DNA of 64,000 bases from Ryuthela nishihirai (lineage: Eukaryota > Arthropoda > Arachnida > Araneae > Heptathelidae), in the NCBI GenBank assembly GCA_038380435.1, contig JAWZYU010000013.1:9623901-9687900 (forward strand). The letters run 5' to 3'. The position numbers and the translations under genes were made by a program. Positions 11,908 through 26,900 of this stretch are shown here, piece by piece. The notes beneath the pieces were generated by a model, which did no database searches, was not told the DNA's origin, and saw only the letters and a program-made list of their open reading frames with translations. Each line of letters opens with the position of its first letter. Position 1 is the first letter of the stretch.

Positions 11908-14900
11908 CTGAAAAAGGAGAAATGGTTTCATCTCTAGCCTCAGGAGCTCTGAGAGAAAAAACTTTACACTACTCGACATAGAAAATGCCACACCATAACG
12001 GAATGCATGAAATGAGACGAAACTAATACACATGTAGATAAGTAGGTGGGAAAAGAGCGGTTTAATTTCTGAGGGATTAAATGAATGCGATGGGCGAGGA
12101 GACAGTATGATGTGGCCTGAGTCAGTAGGTCGTATGACAGCCATGCTGGGCTTTACATTCGGGAACACGGCGTGGCATCGAGTGCAAAATTCCATGGACA
12201 GTGTGCTGAGGTATTGCAGACCATGGGTCGTTAACCTGTGTCCAATATTCACCGACATTGTGAGCGGGTCATGCAGAGGAATGAGGTCGTCTGTCAATGA
12301 CGTCCTACCCGTTCTCGTCTGGGGATCGCGCTGGCCAAGGAAGTACCTAGACAGCTTGTAGGCACTGTCTGCTGATGTTGGCAGTGTGCTGGTGGGCGTT
12401 ATCACGTTGAAACTAGACGTCAGGGATACCACGTCATTGACTTATTCTCATGCTGTCATTGTACCCACTATGTGTATGAGAGGTGAATGGATGTTGAAAC
12501 TGATAGTGCCCCAAACCATGACACCAGGCTGAGGAGCTGTATGATGCTGCTGGATGGTAGCATGATCAGCCCAGTGACCACGTCGTCTAGAGAATCTCTA
12601 TAGGCGATCATCGGTGCTCAGACAGAAGGGAGACTATCATTGTACCCACTATGTGTATGAGAGGTGAATGGATGTTGAAACTGATAGTGCCCCAAACCAT
12701 GACACCAGGCTGAGGAGCTGTATGATGTTGCTGGATGGTAGCATGATCAGCCCGGTGACCACGTCGTCTAGAGAATCTCTATAGGCGATCATCGGCGCTC
12801 AGACAGAAGGGAGACTATCATTGTACCCACCATGTGTATGAGAGGTGAATGGCTGTTGAAACTGATAGTGCCCCAAACCATGACACCAGGCTGAGGAGCT
12901 GTAAGATGCTGCTGGAGAGTAGCATGATCAGCCCGGTGATCACGTCGTCTCTAGACTCTCAATAAGCGATCATCGGCGCTCAGACAGAAGGGAGACTGTC
13001 ATTGTACCCACTATGTGTATGAGAGGTGAATGGCTGTTGAAACTGATAGTGCCCCAAACCATGACACCAGGCTGAGAAGCTGTATGATGCTGCTGGATGG
13101 TTGCGTGATCAGTCTGGTGACCACGTAGTCTACAGACTCTCAATAAGCGATCATCGGCGCTCAGACAGAAGTGAGACTGGTCGCTGAATACGCCATGGCT
13201 CCATTCGTCCCACCATACGTCTGGTATTGCACACTGCAACCTTGCACAAAGATGTTCTGCAACGAGAGGCAGTATCGCAACGGCTGGCGAGTGCGCAAAT
13301 CAGCCAATCTGCGATTCACAGTCTGTGTTGACACGGGGATGTCCGTAGCTGCCTGTACATCATGTCGAATATTGTCCAATGTGGATTGTGGGGCTGTTAT
13401 GGTTTGCAGTTGAATCTAGCGATCGAACGTCCGTCTGCGTGCACCAGTCCCACAACGGCGACTCACGTCACCTTCTCCCAGCCATTGTCGCCGAATTCAG
13501 TAGGCAGTTATTGCATCCTGATGTGTTTCTGCTATGATGCGACGCAGGAACCAACCAGCCAAACGTAGCCCTATGATGAAACCTAAGGTAAAGGTGTCAG
13601 TGCAATGATAGGATTCCCAAAGGCGTCGGCCTGGCTTCTCACTTCTTACACGTGTTTTTGCCATCAAAATAACTCCGATGCAGTGGTCCACACGCCCAGG
13701 TGAGGACGACCAAACTTAGCTACTCTGAGCCGTTTTGCTCTGTTATCTCCCTCGCCTCTGATGTGATTGGTTCGCACTCATTCACGTAACCTGACTGACA
13801 CATATCTACCTATTTGGATGGAGCTCCGACAAATGCTTCCTGCTGTGGCATTTTCTATGTCGAGCAGTATATATGGGAGATGGCCCCATCATAATTAAAC
13901 TTTAAAGTTTACTACCCGTTTCACATTCAAAGTTTGAAATGTGTGGTACTCAGAAATATGTTCCTAATTCTATCAGTCTTTTGGCAGCATATGTGTGCAT
14001 TTTCTCTGCTAATGTAGATAGCTGGCCTCAAGAAACCTTGCTTACAAGAGGAATCACTTATTTTGTGTTGCTTTCTGGTAGCCAAAGTATGAAACAGATA
14101 GAGCCAATTTTATCACGAAGGATTTTGCCATTGTTCCTCTTATTTTAACGTAAATGAGAATAAGGTAAGGTAGCCATTTCTTAAAGATTTCATGGTGCTG
14201 AACACGAATATAACAATGAAAATGCAAAATTGGCTACGATTTCTTAGAAATCCGCAATAGTTTCTTATATAATAGAATACTATGTACATATGACATGTAT
14301 CGGTAAAACTCCGCTTCTACTTCTGACGTCGCTATGCCCGACGCTTGTACAGTTGCTCAGGATCATCTCTGGCAAGTGTCCAACAGTAGTCAGTCAACAT
14401 TGAAGTGGACCAGTTTCCCTGGTATCGTTTCTCCATCGTTGCAATGTCCTGGTGAAAACGTTCACCGTGCTCATCATTAACCATGCCGCAGTTGTCAGGG
14501 AAGAAATCTAAGTGGGAATGGAGAAAGTGGATCTTTAAGGACATATTAGAGAAGTTTGTGATACAGAGACAACATGTCTTTAACCAGTTTCTTGTAGTTG
14601 TCTGCCATGACATTCCCAAGGAATTTAGTTGACACCCGACGAAACGCATCCCAAGCTTTTTTCTCGTCACCCTGAAGCAGACTGTCGAACATCTGGTCTC
14701 TGAACAGCTCGTGGATCTGAGAACCCACAAAAATTCCCTCTTTTATTTTCGCTTTGCTGAGTCGAGGGAATTTGTCAGCCAAGTACTTGAAAGCTGATGC
14801 AGTCCGGTCCATGGCTTTTACGAAGTTTTTCATCACACCAAGTTTAATGTGTAGGAACGGTAGCAGGATTTTGTGCATTTCTGCCAGTGCTGGGTGTTTC

Positions 14901-17900
14901 ACATTCTTCTCTCCGATCTTCAGAGATTTCCTCTGAGGTCAGTTTCTCTTCATGTAGTGCAAAGTCTTTGCTCGGCTGTCTCATTCACATAAGAAACAGC
15001 AGTACTTCGTATATCCCAGCTGCAGGCCCATCAACAGAGCCACTACCTTCAAGTCAAAATAGAGATGCTAGCCATACTTGATGTATTGAAGACAGTTCAA
15101 CAGCTGTTTTAAGTTGTCATAGGTTTCTTTCATGTAGACAGCGCATCCGATCGGAATAGATGGAAGTCGATTTCCATTATGCAGTAACACCACCTTGACA
15201 CTCAATTTCGAGTCTATGAATAGTCGCCATTCTTGAGAGTCATGTTTGTTTCCAAGCGCATTCATCAGGCCATCTACATTGGAGCAGAAAACAAGGTCAT
15301 CTTCCTTTCTGAAGTAAGGCGCGAACTGCTCATGATCTGTTCTAAACGAAGTCAGTGGGACATATTCCTGGAGAAGATTCCATTGTTTAAGTCTTGATCC
15401 AAGTAACTCTGCTTTGGCCTTGGACAGCTCCAGATCGCGAACAGGATCGTTCATTTCTCCTTCGGTGAGAATGTGTGGTACAGATAATGCCCCGTGGCAG
15501 ATGTATGGATCATCATTAGACACCAAAGGCTGTGGAGAATCCAACGTCGGTTCACCTCCCTCCTCATTGTCTGAATGATGGCAAATTTCTTTTGGAGGTT
15601 CGGGAATGTGAAGGCCTTCACTGTGCGGAACTGGTCAGAGAGCAGATTGTACAATCGAGTTTACTTTGTTCCCTTCTTTTTCCTTGTGATGCCTTCAGAA
15701 ACAGGTAGAACCATGCAGAAGTAGCAGTCATTTGCGTGATTGCTTGGCTCTCTCCAAACCATAAGAGTAGAACATGGCATCGCCTCTTTTTCGCCTTTCA
15801 GCCACTTCGGAAGATTTCTTGCACACGTACTGCAGCATATGTTTGAGGCGCCTTGTCCTGATCCCCCGACCTTGCATCCAAAATAAAACACATATGCCGC
15901 TTTCACTATTGGAATGATGGCCCTATTCTGGCTTGCAAATGTCACTTCCCCGCAAATGTAACAAAAGGTATATGCACTATTAACATAGTTATGAGGCATT
16001 ACTACTGCTGGATTAAAACTGCAAGGATCATCTGTGTTGTACTTATGACTCAGGGGTAAATGGGAGTCGTTCTTGTTTACGTACGAGATGTCGCTTACAA
16101 CTAATGATTGCATCATCTTTTGTCTGCGATTGTAAAGTTGTGATGTTATGATCCAAGAACATTGCATCAGACAATGATGCAATACTCCTGAGGTTCTGTG
16201 TATGGCGGGCTGATGCAATACATCGCAATAGGTTGCAATCTGGAATTTAAAATACAGCGTTGCAAAATGGTTACCTATGTACTCATTGCGGACTGAGTCG
16301 TTTATACATGACCATCTCTGTCTCTCCTAAACAAGCTATACCAAAACCAGCTATTTTCATTTTAAAGCCATTTTGTGTGTTGCCCACTATTAACAGCAAA
16401 TGGGCTAGCCAACAGATAGTTCTGTTAGGAATACCAGGGAATATAGGGGAGCTGAAATTGAATCTGACCATTACCTTGTTAAAAGTGTCTTGCAACTTAA
16501 ACTTAACAAGTGTTGTGCTAAGGTTAAAAACTTTACTTTTAATTCTGAAGCTCTGACAGACCCAGTCATAGCCAAAGCTTACCATGATAGGTTACTTAGT
16601 CATTATGACAGTCATGGTATGCTTACTACTGAAGTTGAGGAGGAATGGGATCATTTTAAACAGGCTTTGTTGGACACTAACAGTACTCTTTTAGGAAAAA
16701 AGGAGCAGAAGAGACAGAATTATCTGAGTGATAAGGCACTTGAGCTTATTTCAGAAAGAAAGATCTGCAGGAATGTCCTTAATCAATACCCTACTAGTCC
16801 TAATAGAAAGCATTACAGAGAGCTTAATAAACATGTAAAGGATCAGTTAGCTGCCGATAAGAATCTTTGGCTTGATGGTTTGGCTGACAAAGCCGAGGAA
16901 GCAGTTAGACAGCACAACAGCAGAGAGCTGTACCAGATAGTTAATGTTTTGTGTGGTAGAAAATGGGCAATATACAGGGATTGAAGGATAAACAAGGTAA
17001 GGTTATAGAAGGTGAGGATTCTGTCATGGCTAAGTAGGCTGAGCATTTCAGTAATGTTCTAAACAATATGGTTAGTTCTACTTCCATTGTTTGTAATGAT
17101 GATAGATGCATTGGTGGCTTTAATGTTGGCCTTATAACACAGTTTGAAGTTATTTTGGCTATTTCTAAACTTAAACTTCATAAATCCCCAGGGGTAGATG
17201 AAATTACTACGGAAATGCTTATAGCTGGGAATGTTTCGGTTACCACTTGGATGACTGAAATTCTGAATATCTTTTATGATAAAGGCATGTTTCCTAAGGA
17301 TTTTACCAGAACTATTGTTATCCTTATTTTCAAAAAAGTGCTTTTGGTGTTCGACAAGGGTGCATTTTGTCTCCTTTTCTCTTTAGTTTGGTTATTGATT
17401 ATGTTATGCGAAATTCAGTTCAAGGGAAAGATTTTGGCCTTTAATGGACTGGAGATAAGAAAATTTCTGATTTAGATTATGCTGATGCTTTAGCCCTTTT
17501 GGCAAATGATGTTGATGAGATGAACTCTTTCATTGAGCTGTTGATGAGACTGGTAGTAGAGTGGGTTTGGTTATAAACAGAGAGAAAACTAAAGTGATGA
17601 GAATTGGTCAGGCAGACTGTGATTCAGTTAATCTGAATGGTTGCAGTCTTGAACAGGTTTCACAGTTTGATTATCTTGTGAGCTATGTAACTGATACTGG
17701 TGATGTGCGGCATGAGATTAACAGACGGATAGGGATTGCTGCCGGGACTTTTAAGAATCTATGGAGAGTGTGGAGAAATAGGCGCATACACCTAAAGACT
17801 AAAATTAGTCTGTATAATAGTTTGGTTCTTTCTAGGGTTAGTTATGGTAGTGAAATGTGGACGCTTTGCAAACAAGGTAAAGGGTTGGGTTGTTTTACCT

Positions 17901-20900
17901 CTGAGCGGCACTTTTTTGCACACCATGGGCTAAATGGCCAGGTCACAAGGACCTCGAAGGCTCAGAGAAGGTTGGGAGAGGGGACCCACTGGAACAGCTG
18001 TTGGGAGACAGATGGTAGCCTTCCGTCAAGGACATCCAGCGTGTTCTTTAACGTGCACAGGGTATGACTCTCCCGCACACGGGGCCACGGCTTAACGTCC
18101 CATCCGACGGACGGCGGCCTTTCCAAGCCCATCGGTGTCCCCTACTGACCGTGGGCAGGGCGGGGAATTTTGCGGAGATAAATCTCAACGCTGACCCAGC
18201 TGGGACTCGAACCTGGGAACTACAGATTATGCGCCTGGCGCGCTATCAACTGAGCCACTCCCGCCCCCAAGGTAACAGGAAAATGATGCTTTTGATTCTA
18301 GATGTTTACACTATATCTTGGGCATGATAATGCACCTGATCACAAGGCACGTATAGTCAACGAATGGTTCCAGGAACATGCCAACGAGTTTGAAGAAGTA
18401 CACTTGAATTTTTTACAGGAAAGGAGAAAAGGGAACTGATCATGCAGATGTATGTTATGAATATATTACGAATAAAATATCCGAAGTTCCAATTGAATTA
18501 GGTTTACACAGCGATGGAGTAGGAATGGTTCTTACCAGCAAAACGGAGACAAGCCGAAACAGCATCAGCGTCGCTGATCACGTGGGAGAAGATGACGTGC
18601 TGCTTCAGATGCTGCATCAGCTTTTGGCACACCTCCACGGAGCCCAGGCAAGTCGCAATACTGTAGAGACGGAAAACAAATTGTGTTTCATTATCTGGAA
18701 TGCACTCGTAATGATGTCGAGAAGAAAGAAAGAATAAAATGGATGAGCTTGCGCTGCGGTAGCAGCTATTGCAGTGGCCACCGAGGGGTAAACATGGGTC
18801 AGTTTGTCATTGGTTGGCCCCGATGCATTAGTAGCTATGCAGTGGACACCGAGGGGTAAACATGGGTCAGTTTGTCATTGGTTGGCCCCGATGCATTAGC
18901 AGCACTGTGGCCAGGAAGAGGATAAAGGCTGATAAGTTTGTGATTGGTTTCTGCTAGCTTAGAAATGTATTTCGACTTCGCTCATTGGTGGAAGAATACA
19001 GAATACTATGGAGAATGAGAAATAATCTTAAAATCAGAGACTGTTTTCTTGGTATACATTTTCCATACACAAAACCTTATTTTCTAAAAGTCTGTTATTG
19101 GAAGAAAATTTATATAAGCATACGTATTGAATTAATAATTACACTTAGCAATAATTTGTTCTGTGAAGGTCAACTGCACATTTCCTTATCTAATATAAGA
19201 CATGTTTTTTTATAAGGGAAATTCTCCTTTTGAATCTCTGCTTAAGGAAATGGGTTTCATCACAGTTCTTTGCTCTAACTGCCGAGGCAGTAAACTTATT
19301 TCTCTCGACTAATACATTTGAGAAGAAAACTAAAGAAAGAAAATGTCACCTCTGGCAAATACGAGATGATCAGTTCGAAACAAAAATGTTTTATTTTCTT
19401 GTTAGCACCTGGTAACCATGGAAACTGAAACTAATCGATGATTGGGAAAAATGAAAATTGCATTTTTTTATTAGTTCCCATAGAATGGAAAAAGAAGTTT
19501 TCCCTTTTCTCGCAAAACAAAATGTTGATCTTCCTTTGGAAGAAAAGGCTTTTTGGTTGGTTGACTTACTTGTGAGCGGCAGGTTTTTGCACATAATGGG
19601 CTAAAAGAGACCTCGAGGGCTCAGAGAAAGTTTGTGGGAGGGTACCCATTGGAACAGCTATTTGGAGACAGATGGTAACCTCCCGTCAAGGTAAGGGAAG
19701 CACGCCCGTCCCCATGCCAATAGCAATACAATATCAATTTTAAATTTATAACTCTTCTTTATTCGTATATATAACGATGCAAACCGATCGATAAAGACTT
19801 CAGGGTTCATCCGAAAAATATTTCTTAAGCGCTTCTCTTAATAAATGCTCTTGTACGATTGCTCATCTGGTTCTATGAGACAGCTTCCATTTCAATAAAA
19901 CTCATCTCCCAAAATGACGCGATCATTTTCCGAACATTTTGCTTTTCAATAAATATATTTTCCAAATATAACAAAAAAAAAATGCTTATCTCTAAATCAA
20001 TATAAATCGCACAACTTTGAATGGAGTTTGCTTCTTAAAGTACTGGCGGTTTTCCTTTTCAGCATTCTGGCAATACTCGATTTATGCGACCGTTGCGCTC
20101 TCGATTGTCGTCGTTTAACTCGAAATCTTTCCCCTTCGCAGTAACATTATAAACCGAGATTGCTTGCACCAACTTTTTGCCTAAATTCCCTTTTCGGCAA
20201 GAAATCATCTTATTTTTGAAGATTTTATTTATTACTAGATCTGACTCTTCTTGCTGATCACGTGGGAATATAATTATCATAAAATGGGTTATCACAAAAA
20301 ACATAAAAATTAAAATAAAAAAAGAAATAAACAGATATGTATAACCAAAAGTCACGATGGGCCATCTTCGGCACAAAAATGCCTCAATTTACACCTCATT
20401 GGCAACAAGGTTTCAAATTATAAAACAAATATAATCATCCTGAGAAATATATCATTTTTACCTGCTTAAAGCACATTTCAATGTCAGCAATATTATGTAT
20501 ATCCTTTCAGCTTTTTTTTTCTAGAAAATAAACAATGACCTTTCAGTTTTTCATTCCTGTATTAAATCATTATAAAGTTTTACAGCAATATATTGAAGCG
20601 TCTAAGAATTAATTTTTTTTGTTTGATTTTAACTCTATCAAGGTATTTCTTTCTCTCTGTCTGCTTATTTCCATAATAATCACTTTCCCCATTTCATGAT
20701 GCCATACTGAATTGTTTGCCATCATAAAATTGTTTTGTTTGTTTGGGGTTCATGGATTCATAATAGTAAAATGAGAATTTTTCTACATAATAAATTCTGC
20801 AAATAATATGTTTTAATTTATTTACAAAATGTGATGTGATTCGAAATTTCTTTCAGGGGAGGAGTTTCCGACGACTTCCCTCTCTCAGAGGGAAGCATTT

Positions 20901-23900
20901 CTCGGATCCTCCTTAAAGGATTCCCAATCATTGTTGCGTCCGTTCTGTTGGAATTTCTATTCTAAGGAAATGATACAACAATCTTACGTTTTGGGCGAGG
21001 GGGGGGGGGGCTCGCCCAAAACGTATTCTCTTACCTTGTTATTCCCTCCAGAGTGATCAATTTTCCCGCCTTCACCGAAGCGTTAAAACTGTCTGCTCCA
21101 ATAGTCTCCATAGCAACCACTGGGACATCGCTCCATCCGACTTGCTGCAATCCGTGTATGATGCCGCAGACAAGACCTCCGCCGCCGACACTCGCCACTA
21201 TGGCGCGTGGTTTGTCCTTCATCTGACGCTTCATCTCCTCTACCATCACCGCGTGGCCCTCCCTGAAAAACAGACAGAAGATCAATTCGTTCACTCTCAT
21301 TCTGAGCAAACAGAAGATCGATTCATTCGCTCTCAATCAAAATAATATTTTTATAATCTGAGGAAGTTTTTTTTTTCACGCAACAATCTGGCGGAATGGA
21401 TGCGGAATTCGTCTGATTCAGGACTGAAATTCAAATGTCCAGAAGACACTCTATCCCATCACAGCTTCTCAGTGGTTCGTTGATCACGTCAGAGTCAGCT
21501 ATATTAATCCATCCCTTTGATTGGCTATGTTTATCTGGACAATACTTTTTTTTATTTATCTATTCAAGTCTACGATCTAGACACCACGCTTCATTTGTCT
21601 GTCTCAAATTGGATTGAACATCGTTACCTAGAGAGACTCAATTTATTCTCTTATGGGGAAAGATATAATGGAGACAATCATGGCGTGATGTGTCGATGAT
21701 ATCGTGATGTGTTGGAGCTTTTCCTATCAGTTAATTATTTGAGAACAATAATTTCGCGGAACGTTACAATATGTTGGCAAATGACATTGCAAAGGTTGAA
21801 ACTTACATAACCTTCAAGCAGCCATTGTTTGTGGAGGCCCAGCCAGAACGTGCCATTCAGTTTTACAAACGAGTCTATCCCGAGAAATAGCGGTTTACTA
21901 TTGTCGTGCCCATATTCCCCAAAATATGGATTCAATGTGTCTCGAACACATTCGTTCTCGCCTTTTTTTTGTTGTTGCACTCCTTTGTCCTATTCTGCTC
22001 TTTGCCCTTCTTTTCCTGCGCTCGTGCCACCGAAGATCTCTTGTTGAATAATCTTGAACGGTGGAACACATTTTCTGTCTTTTTTCACTTCTTTATCACC
22101 ATAGGTAAGGCAATTTACGTATTTTTATCAACGCATAATTTTGTAGCAGCATCATTGTTTACAATTGGGGTGCCAACATTCGTAATCGTTTTCCCTTTGC
22201 ATCGCCATTAAAACTGCTCCCACTTGATGCGAAAAGTCCATTTTCATTTCTCAATAGAGAATTGGATGGGTTAGGATCTAACTTTGTCAAGCCATCAACG
22301 TAACTTTTTGTTGTTGCATTTCTGTTATGCCTCGGTTCCCCAAGATTTCCTATTCTCTTATTGAATTATATCACATATATTGCGTAATTGTCTCAGAACG
22401 AAAAGCAACTTTGCAACCACTAGAGGGAAAACTTTTTGTTGTTGGCTAAAAAAAACTATTTTAAATACAATCATTTCGAAATCTACATCTATTTGCACGT
22501 TTTAAAAATATATATATATATATTCCAGGACCGGTATTTTTGCAGCCTCAGTTTTATGCTGAGGTGCAGTGAACTCTAAAATAATGACATCAATCAATTG
22601 AACTTAAATAAATGAAACGAAGTCTCGACCCCGTTGTTTCTTTTTAGAGAGGTCGAGACTGATTTCTATTTAGTTTGAATTAAGAACAATAACATTAAAA
22701 ACAACTCTTCTCTCTCTCTACAAAGTTCATACATTCTCAAAATTATTCTAACCTACATCAGTTTTCACTTCAAATTCAATCTTCGAAATTTTTTATATCT
22801 CACACACATACCATCTTCCATACCCATATTTCACTCTCCATTTCTCAACTCATTTCACTTAACCTAACGTTCTACATTATTTTCAAAAATGAATACAAAT
22901 CTCATCTCCAGAAACTTCTCCCAATTTTTCTAACCCACATCACTTCAAATGTTCAATACAGCAAAACACACACTCACACAAAACCACAACAAAATTAGTT
23001 TAACCCTCATCCCTCAAAACTTCTCCCATTAAAATGGTTTTCCCTATATTTTAACATTGGCCTTAATATAACTAATCGTCCCACAAAATATTAGCGTCTT
23101 AAAAATATTGAAAGGCATTTGGCCTCTTATACTTAAATTTGCAATTTTTATCCTGCTTGTTTCACGATTTCACCGTAATTTCATTACTTGCAATTTTTTC
23201 GAAATCGGATTCATCTGATACCCTCTCATCCTCATTGGATCAAAGAAAATTCATACATTCACAGATGTCACTTCAAAGTCTATCTTTCCATCATATTTTT
23301 CTCTCCCAATCCTCGAAAACGTCATTTTAGCTGTTGATTTTGTCATATTTTTCAAACTAATTTCCCAAAACTCTCTGGCTTTGTCGACTTCTCCGATTTG
23401 CCAGGTTTTTACAACTGCCCAATAATCCAATGAAGTGTATGATAATTGCAACATTTTCTCAACAGAAGACATCATTTCATGTCTTTTACACACAACACCT
23501 TCTGAAAATTAGTTTAACCCCTCATCCCGCAAAACTTCTCCCATCGGTTAACATCTTCCTTTAACATTGGCCCAGAACTCTCATTCTTCTCACTACTTAG
23601 TTCCGCCACTCTAATTTATTTTTGAAATTAAATTTTATGTTTAAATCAATTTAGAATTTTTTTCAGTTTGTGTTTCACTGTACGAGAATAGTCATTGGGA
23701 ATTTGTTGAAATATGAAGTCATTGAAAAAGAAGCACATTATGAAACAAATCCTTCCGTGTCTTTTTATCAATGTAAAGAATTCGTTTTAGGATAAAGTAA
23801 GATATTGATCATTTGACTGCAAAATGTTATTCATAAATAATATTGTTAATAGTTCGATAAAATCACTTACCATACCGTTGGGTTGTCGAAAGGGTGGATG

Positions 23901-26900
23901 TAAAAGTAATCTGAAAGAGAAAAGAAACTCTCATGTTAGAGCACATTATAACTAGGGGTGTAAAATTTTCGCAGGAAAAAAAAATGAAATTTGGGGAACA
24001 ATCGCGTGGAAAAGTGCCAAATTTCGAGGAGAAATATTGCGAAATTTGGGCATCATTTAGGTTTACAAATCATGAAAAGTGCACATCAGTGGTGCGCACG
24101 TAAAAAAAAGATAATCATAATTGGATACATAAAACGGCTTAAAAAGAGCAAAAAAAGATAACTAAATGATTAGCTATATTTAGATTGAACTCGCATGTCG
24201 ATGAATTCATCAACGATGAATTCTGATAGAGGATTTTGTTCGTAGACCAATTGTTCCCTTTTATACTTCGGCGATCATCTTTGCAGTACTTTAAAAGAGA
24301 TCACTCCGAGTTGCCACAGTTCGTTGAGGTTGATAAATATCGGGAGAGACTGGGAAATCGTTCTTGTTTGAAACAAACAGAAAAGAATTAAAATGTCAAT
24401 GTTACTGAACTCTTTCACAGTTTTTTTTTCATATCATCGTTATGCGGATTTTAAGCTGTCGTCGTCTTCGAGCATGGACGCACTATTCAAAATTTATTAT
24501 CAGCATCAATCACAGAAATATTTGAGCACTTTAGTTAATTGGGAACGAAAATTCGACATGTTTTAAAAAAAGCTGTTACAGGCTGACAAAATCTACAGTT
24601 TTTTGCATCACTGAAATATTGTCCATTTCCTTCCTAACATGAAGCTTCGTGAATTTTTCGCAAGTGGTAGATCACACCCTTGGTTTCTGCTCAGCGATTT
24701 TACCGTCAGGTCGTCCATTGCATTACAGGCTTTATATGCTGACATACGAGAACTTCGATCAACGTAACGGATCGTCGATATTCGACGCATATATTTTCGA
24801 TTTCCAATCTCTTCCTAGGAATCATTTTTACATATTTCAAAGATATCTTTTAATATACTGATGCAGCTGTTTTCCGTTTTCTGCTCGAAGACGCACTCTA
24901 ATCTTCTGTACGATCACGGTGACAGCTTGGAACCAAATGTTCCACCTTGTTTGAAAGGGAAGTCGCATTTTATTAGGTCCGTCTCCTTTTCCTCGGAGAA
25001 ACATAAAACGAGATTTACGTACAAGTGGTGAATCCGCGTTTAACAGCTGCAACCGAAGCATTAACAGTTTTGAAATCGTTGTGATTATCTTACCAACAAG
25101 ATTTAGAAGCTGAACATTACACGTGACATGAACTGCATTTAGAAAAACAACTTTAAGACTTTTATTCCCATGTTTCGAAGGTGTACGAAGCATTATCGGT
25201 AACAGAAGCTGTGACAATACGATAATTTAAATTCGTTTAGAAAATCGAATAATTGCTACAGTGAACAGCAATACTTTGGAGCAATGTAGCATTGCAACAC
25301 AGAATTCGACATTTGCCAACGCATTACTCCATTAATGAAAGTCCCGCAGAGAGGATGTCTCACCCACCTAACGAGTGAATGTGGGGATGATTTTAGTGTT
25401 TAGTCACATGTAGAAGCTAGTGACTGGAGAAAAGTAAAGGTCTTTAAATTAAGAGCTATACTTCTACGTCAGTTTTTCAAAACATATGTGTTTTCATGCA
25501 TTTCGGAAAAAAATAGTAGAAACAGGTGAAAATCAGAAATTTTCCAAAACCGAGCATTCCCTTTTGTGACTTATCAGAATTTTAACAATTTGAAAATTAA
25601 TAAAATAATTCTGATAAGTAAAAATTTTAGGAGGAAAAAAAAAACTATCAAAATTCTCGAAATCGTAAAATATATCCAAATTTGCGGTAACCTTTCAAAA
25701 ACACTGCAATTCGCCCCGAGAGAAACTTAAGCGCTAATTATAACCCAATCCCCGCCATTATTATTACTTTTTGAAAATATTTTCTTGTTTATTTTGTTTC
25801 ATCAATTAGTCTTTAATTAGAGAGGAAAAGTTCATCATTTTATTACTTTTCATTATTTCTTCTTTTTCATTTTACAATACTGATGCCAATCTAGCTCATA
25901 TGAGGTGAAAATCATCGACATTCCCACTCATCAAGTTTCATCTTTGTCGCATTTTTTGTGTGAAATAATTGTATAGATCAGTGGTGCTAACCTTTTATGC
26001 TTCACGTAATCCCTGGAAATGTGTATGCAACTGGCGTACCCCTTGTATATATAAATAAAACTATAGTTATAGTATAACTATAGGAATAAAACATATATAC
26101 ATAACAAATATCTAGCGACGTTTGAGCTCTCACGGCGTACCTCAAAAATTTTTACCGCTTACCCCACGTTGAGAACCCCTAGTATAGATGATACGTTGAA
26201 AATGGATTTGCAAAGGAGGGGAATGTGAGTATCGCAGTTCATTATCATCCACATAATTTCTCCCAATGGCCTCGAGATCATTACTTGAAATTTCAACAAC
26301 TTCAATCGTAACGCCATTTGCTAGTTTTTTTTTTTAAACTAATAACTTTTATAAGTTAAGGACAAAGATATTTTTTGCAAGTCCTTTTGTTTGAGAGCTG
26401 TAGGCTCCTGAAGTGACTCGGGATAACAGAAAATTAATCGTTAGGAGTTTCAACATCACATGCGCGGAATTTCTTTTTTATCTGAGCTATAGCGTGACCT
26501 TATCATCAATCAAAATCAATTGAATCCATAAAAAAATATCCTGACGATTATACACTGCACTACCAGCATATCAGAGAATTTCAACGTCACAATTTTATCA
26601 TGATATTTAACTTCAATCACATTTTTCGATTAAATGCATATTGTAGAAGTTAAATTCCCATTGATATAACAGGGAATTTCTCAAACATTATGTAAAAGAT
26701 AAGGAGGCCACTCAAAAACTGTTGTGATGTTTGAAATATTTCCATTCAGTTCTGACTCTGAAGTAACAATTCTCGCAGACATTAACACTTTCAGTTCACC
26801 TAGACTAACATGTTTCCCGTAAAGATATGGAGCTGATTAATTAAGATGGATTAATCAAAACTTTTAAAAAATTTAGCAAATACCTCGAAGTTTATTTCAA

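Larger units (their letters stand above)
11967..13869 (-). mobile_element. Tc1/mariner element in SDS intron 5
   Basis: Inverted termini match well over about 25 bp (ctcgacatagaaaatgccaca and its complement), and TA duplications flank them (11965-11966 and 13870-13871). The 1.9 kb length exceeds a typical 1.2-1.6 kb Tc1 because an internal segment of the transposase has been tandemly repeated. Confidence 0.9.
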
